From: Crocosphaera sp.
Lineage (GTDB): Bacteria; Cyanobacteriota; Cyanobacteriia; Cyanobacteriales; Microcystaceae
Length of the DNA stretch: 43,629 bases
Direction of reading: 5' to 3'
Assembly: GCA_030065205.1 (NCBI GenBank)
Contig: JASJDN010000046.1
Span: 1-43,629, forward strand
Shown here: positions 23,237 to 32,224 of the stretch, one piece after another
Position numbering within the stretch: the first letter of the stretch is position 1
How the letters are laid out: every line of letters starts with the position of its first letter
Program-made: the position numbers and the translations under genes
The notes under the pieces: model-generated
Database searches by the model: none
Told to the model about the DNA's origin: nothing
The model's input: only the letters and a program-made list of their open reading frames with translations

Positions 23237-25126
23237 TTGAATAACAGTGAATCGAAAATTACTATGCTTAAAAAAATTACTAGCTCAACCTTGATAGAAA
23301 AGATAACTCAGTTGGTTCTTCTATTGGCTGTCATTTTCCTTCTGGGATTATATCTCTGGGGACTGGATAAAGGCTTTGATATTACCGATGAAGGTTATTG
23401 TCTATTAGGATTTCAATCTTTGCAGGAGAAATTAGAGGTTATTACTTCATTTCATATCATTGGTGAAAAGTTATTTAGCTGGATGAATCCTAATATTATT
23501 ACCTATCGATTGATAGCCTTAATAATAACATTGATTTCATCGACTATATTTGCTTTGGGTTTCTGGCATTGGTTTTCTAAGTTTTATGGCGTAAAAAATA
23601 TTAGTTTCAATCGTAACTTTATTTTATTGTTTATGGTTTTTGGTAGTTTTCTTTTAGATTACTATCTTTACCGTAGTGTGTCTTATAATACCCTCAATAA
23701 CTTTACTAATTTAGGACAAGCTAGTTTAATTCTTTTCACCATTAGCCAAGAGGAACCCCAAAAGATAAACTCATTAAGGTTTAATATATCATGGTTAGCT
23801 GTTGGATTTTTATTGGCTTTTCAATTTTTGATTAAACCTCCTTCAGCCGTTACTTTTTTTGCTTTATTATCAGTTGTTTTATTACTATATAAACGATTGA
23901 CTCATTGGCTATACTATCTGCGGATTTATAGTTGCTTATTTTTGGGAGGTTTACTAGGGTTTTTATTTTATTTTGGTTTGTTCCAAAATTTTTCTGAGTA
24001 TGTCACATTATTGATAGATAATCTCTTTAACTCAACGGGAGAATCCCACTCATCGACATCAATATTAAGTAATTATTGGAATGATTCTCGTAATTTAATA
24101 CAGAAAATTTATGATTTTTCATGGGTCTATTTAAGTGCTTTTTTGTTATCTCTAATTTATTTTTCTACAGACTATTTAAACAATAAAAAGCATCGTTACT
24201 TATTTGGAATATTGCTGTTCTTATTTGTTAGCAATCTTATTTATCAGTTTTACCATTTAAAATTGTTTCCTCCAACCAATATTCAGTTTTTGTCAACCTA
24301 TTTGTTGGTATCAATGCTCTTTTTGTTAGTCATACTCGTCGCTATTTTTGAAGAGCAAATAAATTTAAGACTTTTAAATGAGCAACAAGACAAAATATAT
24401 CAATTCCTATCGATTTGTATTTTTCTCTTTTTTCTACCTTTTGTTGCTTCCGTCGGAACGAATACAGGTTTGTTTAGTCTTGCAGCAAGAAATGCTGTTC
24501 CGTGGCTGGCATTGATAGCATTATTATTGAATAAAATCAATAACAACGGTAAAGCTAAACCCTTAATCTGGTTATTTGTCCTTAGTCTAATTTTATCCCT
24601 TTCTCTCTCTATCACTCATCGATATGTTTATAAACCTTACCGAATTGTTGGCAATCTCTTACAACAAACTAAAACAACTAATTTAGATTTATTGCCAGTA
24701 CAATCACTAAAGTTTGATCCAAAAACTAAGAGATTTTTAGAAGAACTTAATACATTAATAGAAAAAACTAATTTTCAAAAAGGAACGCCAATTATAGGCC
24801 TTTATGATATGCCTGGCATTGTTTATATTTTTGGGGGAATTTCACCGGGAATACCTTGGTATTTTGGACCTCCTTATGATTCTCCCAGTCGTAATTGTTT
24901 TGCCTTAACTAACTCACAAACAGATAAGTCAAAAGCCATTCTCCTAATTAATAACAAAATAGACTCAATTAATCCTCAATTTCTCACCTGTTTAAAAGAG
25001 AATGGTATTAACTTTCCCAGAGACTACCATCAAGTCGGGGAAGTGTTTAATCCTTACCATAGCTTTTATGGAAAGTATAATCCTGATCAAAAAAAGGTTG
25101 TCTCTGTATGGTCTCCCAAATCTTAA
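23237..25126 (+). CDS. Multi-span membrane protein, possible GT-C (ArnT-like) glycosyltransferase
   Basis: A 629-residue protein (620 if started at ATG 23264) with about ten to twelve membrane helices in its first 480 residues and a soluble C-terminal domain of about 150 residues. The first loop carries KGFDITDEGYCLLGF, placed like the acidic catalytic loop of GT-C enzymes such as ArnT/PMT, which use polyprenyl-phosphate sugars at the outer face. No ribosome site decides the start. It follows the GT2, formyltransferase, methyltransferase and WecE genes. An ArnC-like donor maker in the same operon makes an ArnT-like role attractive, but the family assignment rests on topology and the DE loop only. 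Confidence 0.68.
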   Translation: MNNSESKITMLKKITSSTLIEKITQLVLLLAVIFLLGLYLWGLDKGFDITDEGYCLLGFQSLQEKLEVITSFHIIGEKLFSWMNPNIITYRLIALIITLISSTIFALGFWHWFSKFYGVKNISFNRNFILLFMVFGSFLLDYYLYRSVSYNTLNNFTNLGQASLILFTISQEEPQKINSLRFNISWLAVGFLLAFQFLIKPPSAVTFFALLSVVLLLYKRLTHWLYYLRIYSCLFLGGLLGFLFYFGLFQNFSEYVTLLIDNLFNSTGESHSSTSILSNYWNDSRNLIQKIYDFSWVYLSAFLLSLIYFSTDYLNNKKHRYLFGILLFLFVSNLIYQFYHLKLFPPTNIQFLSTYLLVSMLFLLVILVAIFEEQINLRLLNEQQDKIYQFLSICIFLFFLPFVASVGTNTGLFSLAARNAVPWLALIALLLNKINNNGKAKPLIWLFVLSLILSLSLSITHRYVYKPYRIVGNLLQQTKTTNLDLLPVQSLKFDPKTKRFLEELNTLIEKTNFQKGTPIIGLYDMPGIVYIFGGISPGIPWYFGPPYDSPSRNCFALTNSQTDKSKAILLINNKIDSINPQFLTCLKENGINFPRDYHQVGEVFNPYHSFYGKYNPDQKKVVSVWSPKS

Positions 25127-25206
25127 TTTCTTAGTTCTGGATTTTGGCAACAGTATAACCGGTCGTTACGTCTATTAGTTAATAATATGAATGATTACTA
25201 TTTAAG

Positions 25207-26250
25207 ATGAAATTTCAAGAAATTGTTGAAAAACTTAGCCCCTTAGTCACTGAATACAGTTTAACGACCGATAAACATAATAACCCTGAAATTACAGGGG
25301 TGGCTGCTGTTAGTGAAGCAGAGGCGCAACAGTTAAGTTATATCGAGGGTCCTAAGTTTGCTACAATGGTGTCCAAAACGAAGGCCAGTGCCTTGATTTT
25401 GCCCCGTGACGAGGGTTTACAGCAAGAAGCAAACCAAAACGGTATCGCCTGGTTAAGCACCCCAGAACCCCGTTTAACCTTCGCTCACGCTATCAAATTA
25501 TTTTATACTCCTTTTCAACCCTCCCCAGGTATTCATGAAACCGCCGTCATCGCTCCCAATGCTACCCTTGGTAAAGATGTTTATGTTGGGCCTCATGTCG
25601 TTATTCAACAGGGGGTTACAATTGGCGATCATGCTTGTATTCAGGGGAATGTGGTCATTTATCCCGATGTTATTATTGGCGATCGCACTGTACTCCATGC
25701 TAATTGTACCATCCACGAACGGGCCCACATTGGTAACGATTGCGTCATCCATAGCGGGGCTGTTATCGGGGCTGAAGGGTTTGGCTTTGTACCGACCCGC
25801 GAAGGTTGGTTTAAGATGGAACAGTCTGGTTACGTCATCTTAGAGGATGGGGTAGAAATCGGTTGTAACAGTGCCATCGATCGCCCGGCGGTGGGAACCA
25901 CTCGTATTGGCCGTAATACCAAGATGGATAATTTAGTGCATATCGCCCATAACTGCCAAATTGGGGAAAATTGCGTCATGGCTTCTCAAGTGGGGTTAGC
26001 GGGGGGTGTTACCTTGGGTAAACGGGTAATTTTAGCGGGACAAGTGGGGATAGCGAACCAAGCGAAAATAGGAGATGGTGCGATCGCCACGGCACAAACC
26101 GGTATCCCTAGTGATGTGGCCGCCGGGGAAATTGTTTCCAGTAGTCCTGCGGTTCCTAATAAGTTATATTTGAAAGCGTCTGCTATTTATAAAAAGCTAC
26201 CAGAGATGTATCAAACCTTGAAACGGTTACAGAAAAAATTAGAAGAATAA
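25207..26250 (+). CDS. lpxD: UDP-3-O-acylglucosamine N-acyltransferase LpxD
   Basis: A 347-residue LpxD that adds the N-linked hydroxyacyl chain to UDP-3-O-acylglucosamine in lipid A synthesis. The N-terminal uridine-binding domain (about residues 1-100, with [12 protein letters not shown]) is followed by a left-handed beta helix of hexapeptide repeats (about 108-315, e.g. [20 protein letters not shown]). The catalytic His region is [20 protein letters not shown], and a C-terminal helix pair follows. Length and motifs are normal. GC and HIP1 content are higher than in the neighbours, which marks it as a core gene embedded among accessory ones. Confidence 0.97.
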   Translation: MKFQEIVEKLSPLVTEYSLTTDKHNNPEITGVAAVSEAEAQQLSYIEGPKFATMVSKTKASALILPRDEGLQQEANQNGIAWLSTPEPRLTFAHAIKLFYTPFQPSPGIHETAVIAPNATLGKDVYVGPHVVIQQGVTIGDHACIQGNVVIYPDVIIGDRTVLHANCTIHERAHIGNDCVIHSGAVIGAEGFGFVPTREGWFKMEQSGYVILEDGVEIGCNSAIDRPAVGTTRIGRNTKMDNLVHIAHNCQIGENCVMASQVGLAGGVTLGKRVILAGQVGIANQAKIGDGAIATAQTGIPSDVAAGEIVSSSPAVPNKLYLKASAIYKKLPEMYQTLKRLQKKLEE

Positions 26251-26310
26251 CTTGTTGTTTCTGGCTTTTATCGATTACTTAAATCATAATTTCTTGAGGT
26301 TTCAATCATC

Positions 26311-27594
26311 ATGACTCACTATGGGCTAATTTGTCCGCCATCCACTGGCCATCTGAATACCATGTTTCCCTTGGGCAAAGAACTACAAAAGCGGGGTCAT
26401 CGTGTCACTGCGGTCAATATACTGGATGTGGAATCAAAAGCGTTAGCATCTGGCTTAGAATTTCAGGCCATTGGAGAATATGACTATCCCCTAGGAATCA
26501 TGAAAGAAAAATTAACTGAGTTGGGTAAACTCAGTAATCTTGAAGCCTATAAATATACGATTAATTGGGTCAAAAATGATATAAAGGTGGTATTACGGGA
26601 TGCACCCAAAGTCATGAAAGAAGTGGGTGTAGAAGCTTTATTAGTGGACCAAGTTTCCCTTGGCGGGGGTACAGTAGCGGATTTTCTCGGTATTCCCTTT
26701 ATTACCATTTGTAGCGCTGTGGTCTTGAATCGAGAAGCAACGATTCCGCCCTATTTTAGTAACTGGAACTATAATCCCTCTTGGTTGGGACAACTGCGTA
26801 ATGGATTAGGTTATCAGATACGAGGTCGACTGGTTAAACCCATCTTAGAAATAATTAATGAGTACCGGCAGCAATGGAACTTATCTCCTCTATCTCATCC
26901 CAATGAATTCTATTCTCAATTAGTTCAAATCAGTCAACAACCAGCAGCATTAGAATTTCCCAGAAAAGAATTACCTCCGTGGTTTCATTTTACGGGGCCT
27001 TATCACAGTTCGGTCGGTCGAGATGTAGCTGATTTTCCCTATGAAAAATTGACCGGACAACCCTTAATTTATGCCTCTTTAGGAACCATCCAAAATCGTT
27101 TGATTCAGGTTTTTCAACAGATAGCAGAAGCTTGTGCAGATTTAGATGTTCAATTAGTCATTTCTTTGGGGGGTTCGGCTAAACCTGAGTCTTTACCATC
27201 CCTTGCTGGTTCCCCCTTGGTGGTGGAATATGCACCCCAGTTGGAATTGTTACAAAAAGCGACTTTAACCATTACCCATGCAGGGATGAATACCACCTTA
27301 GAATGTCTCAACAATGGTGTACCTATGGTTGCCATTCCTATTGCTAATGATCAACCAGGAGTCGCCTCGCGCATCGTTTGGGCAGGCTGTGGTGAAGCGA
27401 TACCAATGAAAAGTGTCAGTGTTTCTAAACTGCGAACGGCTATTGAAAAGGTGTTAACCGAAGATTCTTACAAAGAGAATGCTTTGCGGTTACAAGCAGC
27501 CATTAAAAAATCTGGTGGGGTGAGTCGAGCCGTTGATATTATCGAAAAGGTTATTGCTACTGGAAAACCTGTCTTGTCCGAACAATATCAATAA
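26311..27594 (+). CDS. GT1 (UGT/MGT-type) glycosyltransferase
   Basis: A 427-residue GT-B fold enzyme. The N-terminal acceptor domain starts LICPPSTGHLNTMFPLGKEL, with His14 in the position of the catalytic base of plant and bacterial UGTs. The C-terminal nucleotide-sugar domain has ASLGTIQNRLIQVFQQ and the donor motif THAGMNTTLECLNNGVPMVA then NDQPGVASR. Relatives glycosylate lipids, carotenoids (CrtX) or macrolides, so a hydrophobic acceptor is likely. It begins 60 bases after lpxD and is 14 bases ahead of a sulfotransferase and, beyond that, an acyltransferase, which together suggest assembly of a decorated glycolipid. Confidence 0.9.
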   Translation: MTHYGLICPPSTGHLNTMFPLGKELQKRGHRVTAVNILDVESKALASGLEFQAIGEYDYPLGIMKEKLTELGKLSNLEAYKYTINWVKNDIKVVLRDAPKVMKEVGVEALLVDQVSLGGGTVADFLGIPFITICSAVVLNREATIPPYFSNWNYNPSWLGQLRNGLGYQIRGRLVKPILEIINEYRQQWNLSPLSHPNEFYSQLVQISQQPAALEFPRKELPPWFHFTGPYHSSVGRDVADFPYEKLTGQPLIYASLGTIQNRLIQVFQQIAEACADLDVQLVISLGGSAKPESLPSLAGSPLVVEYAPQLELLQKATLTITHAGMNTTLECLNNGVPMVAIPIANDQPGVASRIVWAGCGEAIPMKSVSVSKLRTAIEKVLTEDSYKENALRLQAAIKKSGGVSRAVDIIEKVIATGKPVLSEQYQ

Positions 27595-27608
27595 AATCAA
27601 TCAAGAAT

Positions 27609-28583
27609 ATGCCATCTAAAAATGATCAGACTATTGCCGATCAAACTTATCTAAATTTACTATCAAAAGTAGATTTTAGTCCTATTTTTATCTTAGGAGA
27701 TCATCGCTCAGGAACGACTTTATTATATAAAACTTTGGTGTCGACAGAGTGTTTTAACTATGTGAAAGCTTATCATATTATCAAATATAATGAGATTTTA
27801 TCTAATCATTTTAATCATACTGAAACCCAGAAGATTGAAGAATTAGCAGAACAGTTTCGCTCTCTTGGTATTAGCGATCGCTCTATTGATAATGTTATGG
27901 TCACACCAGAATTACCCGAAGAATATGGTTTTATTCTCAAAAATATTGTTGATGATGAGTCATATATTACCCCTAAAAATTTACCCATTTTTCAACAGTT
28001 ATGTCAAAAAATACAATTAATATCCGATTCAAACAAACCTCTATTACTAAAAAATCCTTGGGACTTTCCACAATTTATGTATGTCAAGGAAATTATCCCC
28101 CATGCTAAATTTATTTTTATCCATCGTCATCCTATTCATGTTATTAACTCTAAAATCAAGGCTGTACGCACTTTACTTGCTTCCTGGAATCCCTATACTT
28201 CTTTAATTGCTAAGTGGTATCGAAAAGTATATCAAAATCCTTTTCAACGCTATTTATATCAACTTTTATATTCTCCATATTTTAACTTAGGCGTACGTAG
28301 AGCCACACAGCAGTCCTTAACCTCACATAGCTATTTTCTAGAGAATATTGACTCATTATTGGAGCAAGATTACCTCTCTATAAAATACGAAGATTTATGT
28401 CAAGATCCACAAAAAACCGTCGAAAAAATTTTAGACTTTTTAAGTTTAGAGGCACAAGTAAGTTTAGATTATCACAAATTAATCAAACCTCGTTCAATTA
28501 ATTTATTACCAGAAGTCGAAAAAAACGCTCAACCAATTCGTCAGCAACTACAGGCTTATTTTACTTATCATAACTACAATTAA
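27609..28583 (+). CDS. PAPS-dependent sulfotransferase (Sulfotransfer_3 type)
   Basis: A 324-residue sulfotransferase, moving sulfate from PAPS to a hydroxyl group. The 5'-phosphosulfate loop is FILGDHRSGTTLLYKTL (residues 27-43). The 3'-phosphate motif is FIFIHRHPIHVINSK (about 172-186), and a conserved YEDLCQDPQKTVEKILDFL helix lies near the C-terminus. There is no signal peptide, as expected for a cytosolic PAPS enzyme. It lies 14 bases after the GT1 gene and 14 before the acyltransferase gene, so co-transcription is nearly certain and its substrate is probably the glycoside made by the GT1. Confidence 0.88.
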   Translation: MPSKNDQTIADQTYLNLLSKVDFSPIFILGDHRSGTTLLYKTLVSTECFNYVKAYHIIKYNEILSNHFNHTETQKIEELAEQFRSLGISDRSIDNVMVTPELPEEYGFILKNIVDDESYITPKNLPIFQQLCQKIQLISDSNKPLLLKNPWDFPQFMYVKEIIPHAKFIFIHRHPIHVINSKIKAVRTLLASWNPYTSLIAKWYRKVYQNPFQRYLYQLLYSPYFNLGVRRATQQSLTSHSYFLENIDSLLEQDYLSIKYEDLCQDPQKTVEKILDFLSLEAQVSLDYHKLIKPRSINLLPEVEKNAQPIRQQLQAYFTYHNYN

Positions 28584-28597
28584 ACAAGAAAAATTTT

Positions 28598-29911
28598 ATG
28601 TCATCAGTAGCAAGAAAACTAGGTTCCGTTGAAAATCTGTTTCATATCATTCATGAACTTGGTGGTATGATAGACGTTAATATTGTTCGTCTCGAAGGAG
28701 ATATACAGCCCGATATTTTACAAAAAGCACTCTTATTACTACAAAATCGTCATCCTCTGCTTCGAGTTCGTATAATTGATTTGGAAGATGGAGCTTATTT
28801 TAGTTCTGAAAATATACAGAAAATTCCCTTGCAGGTTATGACAAAGACTGACGAAAATCAATGGTTAGAAATTGCTGAGTCAGAACTACATAAAAAATTT
28901 TCTCAAGAGTTCCATCCTTTATGTCGTATCACTCTACTTAAATCGTCTTTGAGGGATGGTATGAGTGAAATTATCGCTACTTTTCATCATGCTATTACCG
29001 ATGGATTATCTTGTATGAATTTTATTGATAATCTCCTCATTTATTATCAGAAAATTGTTAACCAAGAAGAAATATCTAATAATATTAGTTTAGTGTTTCC
29101 TACTCCAATAGAACAAAACCTAGATAGAAATTTAGCTAATTCTAATCAAATAAAAGATACAAAAAATGAAGATTTATCAGATACTTTAGTTCCTCAATTA
29201 ATCATTGAAAATGAAGCTTCCCTTGAGGAAAGACAGACCCATATTATTAACCGCATCATTAATTCAAAAACCCTTTTAAATTTGAAGCAGCAATGTCAAA
29301 CCCAAAAAACAACAATACACGGTGCTTTATGCTCAGCAATGTTGTTGGGAACCAAGACAATTTCAAATTTTGAAGAACCGGTACACTTATCTTGTAGTTC
29401 TAATCTCAATTTACGCCAATATAGTCAACCAGAAATTGATATTAATCATCTTGGTTGTTTTGTTTCTAGCATAGAAAATATTTATACTTTTACTAAAAAT
29501 ACAGACTTTTGGGATTTAGCCAGAGACTGTAAACAAAAAATTGATCTGACTAAAAATCAGACTATTAATAATCTAATTAATGATCAAAGATTGGCTAATT
29601 TTAGTCAATCAACCCTTGAAAAAATGTTAGAGCAAAATTCCACAGGAAGAACTAAAACGATGAACATTTCTAATCGGGGAAAGTTTAACTTAGCTAAAAA
29701 CTATGGTCAACTAAAAATCAGAGAAATCTATTTTACTGTGGGACAACATATTCTAGGGCCTTGTCTTTGGTTAGGTGCAGTCACTTTTCATGAAAAACTA
29801 TGTTTAAGTTTTGCTCATGTCACCCCTTTAATTAGTTCTCAAACCATGAATAATTTTGCTGATAGTGTGATAAATATTCTAGAAAAAGTTGCTATAAAAC
29901 GGAATGGATAG
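28598..29911 (+). CDS. Stand-alone HHxxxDG acyltransferase (condensation/PapA-like)
   Basis: A 437-residue CoA-dependent or carrier-dependent acyltransferase of the condensation-domain fold. The catalytic motif FHHAITDGLSC (His130-His131, Asp135-Gly136) is intact, and the C-terminal half contains MNISNRGKFNLAKNYG and the HVTPLISSQTMNNFADS stretch typical of the family. PapA proteins of mycobacteria use this fold to acylate trehalose sulfate and dimycocerosates. It is not attached to any NRPS domains. Tight spacing after the sulfotransferase suggests it adds fatty acyl chains to the same molecule. Its stop overlaps the next gene by eight bases. Confidence 0.83.
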   Translation: MSSVARKLGSVENLFHIIHELGGMIDVNIVRLEGDIQPDILQKALLLLQNRHPLLRVRIIDLEDGAYFSSENIQKIPLQVMTKTDENQWLEIAESELHKKFSQEFHPLCRITLLKSSLRDGMSEIIATFHHAITDGLSCMNFIDNLLIYYQKIVNQEEISNNISLVFPTPIEQNLDRNLANSNQIKDTKNEDLSDTLVPQLIIENEASLEERQTHIINRIINSKTLLNLKQQCQTQKTTIHGALCSAMLLGTKTISNFEEPVHLSCSSNLNLRQYSQPEIDINHLGCFVSSIENIYTFTKNTDFWDLARDCKQKIDLTKNQTINNLINDQRLANFSQSTLEKMLEQNSTGRTKTMNISNRGKFNLAKNYGQLKIREIYFTVGQHILGPCLWLGAVTFHEKLCLSFAHVTPLISSQTMNNFADSVINILEKVAIKRNG

Positions 29912-30203
29912 TGAGATACTATCCATTGGTCAACCATTGAAACGAGAAAATATTCTCAAAATTGCGGCTCAACATGGTGCGTTTAATATTCATATTTTTG
30001 GTTCCGTTGCTAGAGGAGAAGAAACCCCAGATAGTGACATTGATTTCTTAGTAAAAATGGAATCAGAAAGAAACTTATTAGATAGAATTGGGTTAATTCA
30101 GGATCTAGAAAATTATCTTGGCTATAAAGTTGATGTGGCAACATTTAAGAGTTTACGAGACTATTTTAGAGATAAAATTCTTAAGGAGGCCATTCCTGTG
30201 TGA
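29904..30203 (+). CDS. MNT-type minimal nucleotidyltransferase (MntA-like), orphan
   Basis: A 99-residue nucleotidyltransferase-fold protein with the signature IFGSVARGEETPDSDIDFLV (Gly33-Ser34, Asp45 and Asp47). MNT proteins are usually antitoxins that AMPylate a HEPN ribonuclease partner encoded alongside. Here no HEPN gene follows; a GTG at 30201 overlaps the stop and encodes only eight codons (NIENEEK). The start ATG lies eight bases inside the acyltransferase gene, so it is probably translated from that operon. Confidence 0.87.
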   Translation: MDSEILSIGQPLKRENILKIAAQHGAFNIHIFGSVARGEETPDSDIDFLVKMESERNLLDRIGLIQDLENYLGYKVDVATFKSLRDYFRDKILKEAIPV

Positions 30204-30237
30204 ATATAGAAAATGAGGAAAAATAAAATAAATTTAT

Positions 30238-30498
30238 TCAAAGAATTTCAAATTCTTCTTCGGGTTGATTCATTTCCTCTAACGTTTGCCATCCAGGTTG
30301 CCATAAAGAACGATCTTTAAATTGTTGTGCATTGATCCAAAAACGAACATTTGCATCACAAGAGGCTACCATTTCCGCAAAGACAAATTTACCTTGATTT
30401 TTGCGGTTAACCACTTGAAAATGTCGCCATCCCCAGGTCTTTTGTTTTGCCGTCCATTTTGATCCCAATAAGTGAGGAAATTTTTGTTTCTTGGCCAT
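30238..30498 (-). CDS. TIGR02450 family protein (Trp-rich, 86 aa)
   Basis: A small basic protein with the TIGR02450 pattern: LLGSKWTAKQKTWGWRHFQV, a central beta-rich part and DRSLWQPGWQTL at the C-terminus. Many Trp and Arg residues are conserved in this family, whose role is unknown. It is convergent with the nucleotidyltransferase gene and divergent from the LCP gene. The 212 bases from 30499 to 30710 hold no gene and presumably both promoters. Confidence 0.85.
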   Translation of the reverse strand: MAKKQKFPHLLGSKWTAKQKTWGWRHFQVVNRKNQGKFVFAEMVASCDANVRFWINAQQFKDRSLWQPGWQTLEEMNQPEEEFEIL

Positions 30499-30710
30499 TT
30501 TTTTGCTCCCTAAACAATTATCTTTAACAATTATTGACTGTAACTGAAGTTCTAAACAGGGAACATCTTAACCTACCCTGACTTCTAAAACATAATAAGA
30601 GTGATCCTTTGTCCGATTAATCAGTAGGTTAAAGTCTCCACCTGAAGTCAACCATAACAACTTCTTGCCTTTAACCTCTGAAATTTTCTTAGTGGTGTGT
30701 TGAGGTAACT

Positions 30711-32192
30711 ATGGCCAATAGCGTCGACAGGGTGTCTAATGCTTCTGGGTTTAAAGGAAAATCAGGTTCTCGTCGGTATAAACCCCCTAAATACCGTCAC
30801 AAAGTGGTAACAACGAATCCTTATAAACAAGGGAAAAATAAAGGACTGCAACCCCTTTTCAGAGGGGTTTTATGGGGGATGGCCTTTGGCTGTACTGCTG
30901 TTTGTTCAGCTACCATAGGAGCAACGGTTACCCTATTTAGTCCCCTTTCAGAAACTATTTTACCCCTAACCCAAAAGATAACCAACCCTTGGACATCCAC
31001 CGAAACCCCCTCAACTTCGGGCACTTCTCCCGTTGCTGATAAGACGCTGCTACAATACCGTTTATCCCGTCCGGTTAATCTTCTTGTCCTAGGAGTTGAC
31101 CGAGTCTTAGACACCCCTCCAGGGAGTGTTGAGGGGTTTGGAGGACGCAGTGACACCATTTTAGTCTTACGCTTCGATCCAGCCAATAACTCGGTTAAAA
31201 TGCTCTCAGTTCCTAGAGATAGCAGAGTTTATATTCCAGGGGTCGGTTACACTAAGATTAACGATGCCAATGTTCATGGAGGGCCTGGGTTAGCGGCAAG
31301 GGTACTGAGCAAAACCCTAAATGATGTTCCTATCGATCGCTACGTTCGCGTTACCACCGATGCTTTCAAAGAATTAGTAGACTTGGTAGGAGGGGTAGAA
31401 GTCTTTGTCCCCTATGCGATGGAATACGAAGACAAAACCCAAAACCTGAAAATCGATCTTCAACCCGGCCGACAAATTCTCAACGGCGAACAAGCAGAAC
31501 ATTTCGCTCGTTTTCGTAAAGATGCTTATGGGGACATTGGTCGAGTGCAACGACAACAAATACTCCTGAAGTCCCTACGTCAACGAATCACTAGCCCTAC
31601 GATTATACCCCGTATTCCCCAAGCTATCGGTCTATTAGACAAACATATCGATACTAACCTCACTTGGGAAGAAATGCTGGCCCTGGTTAATTTTGGTCGA
31701 CAACTGGAGCGAGATCAGGTACAAATGGTCATGTTACCTGGTCGTTTTAGTCAAGAAGAAGAATTTGATAACCGTAGTTATTGGGTGATGTCAGAAAACG
31801 GACGAGATCAAGTGATGGAACAATATTTCGGTATTACCCCCCAATGGCAGTCTTCTCGTCATCGTTCTCCTAATCGTGTTAGAATTGCCCTACAAAATGC
31901 GACGGATGATCCGGGGTTAGTCAATCAAGTTAGGGAATACTTGGCTCAACAAAATATCCATAATGTCTATACTATCGCCGATGCACCCCAATTATTGAGA
32001 GAAACAGAAATAGTGGTACAAAAAGGAGACTTTGAAGCAGCGAATTACTTGCAAACTGCTTTGAGAATGGGTAGAGTAGAAGCATCTTCTACGGGAGACT
32101 TAGACTCTCAGTTAACCCTTCGCATTGGTTTAGATGCTAAAGATTTGGTTAGAGGAGATAGTTTTCTTAAAACGTCCGAAAATGGATATTAA
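30711..32192 (+). CDS. LytR-CpsA-Psr (LCP) family glycopolymer transferase
   Basis: A 493-residue LCP protein. LCP enzymes move polyprenyl-linked glycopolymers onto peptidoglycan or another acceptor outside the membrane. A basic N-terminus leads to one membrane helix (about residues 51-76). The LCP domain (about 117-300) shows LLVLGVDRV, GGRSDTILVLRFDP, MLSVPRDSRVYIPGVGYTKI and FARFRKDAYGDIGRVQRQQ, with the conserved Asp and Arg residues that hold the lipid phosphates. A C-terminal LytR_C-type domain (about 380-475, RVRIALQNATDDPGLVNQVR) follows. A GAGGT ribosome site lies just before ATG 30711. It stands beside sulfotransferase and glycosyltransferase genes, fitting an envelope polysaccharide role. 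Confidence 0.93.
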   Translation: MANSVDRVSNASGFKGKSGSRRYKPPKYRHKVVTTNPYKQGKNKGLQPLFRGVLWGMAFGCTAVCSATIGATVTLFSPLSETILPLTQKITNPWTSTETPSTSGTSPVADKTLLQYRLSRPVNLLVLGVDRVLDTPPGSVEGFGGRSDTILVLRFDPANNSVKMLSVPRDSRVYIPGVGYTKINDANVHGGPGLAARVLSKTLNDVPIDRYVRVTTDAFKELVDLVGGVEVFVPYAMEYEDKTQNLKIDLQPGRQILNGEQAEHFARFRKDAYGDIGRVQRQQILLKSLRQRITSPTIIPRIPQAIGLLDKHIDTNLTWEEMLALVNFGRQLERDQVQMVMLPGRFSQEEEFDNRSYWVMSENGRDQVMEQYFGITPQWQSSRHRSPNRVRIALQNATDDPGLVNQVREYLAQQNIHNVYTIADAPQLLRETEIVVQKGDFEAANYLQTALRMGRVEASSTGDLDSQLTLRIGLDAKDLVRGDSFLKTSENGY

Positions 32193-32224
32193 ATTAATCA
32201 CTAATCGAATCACAATCAATCCCT

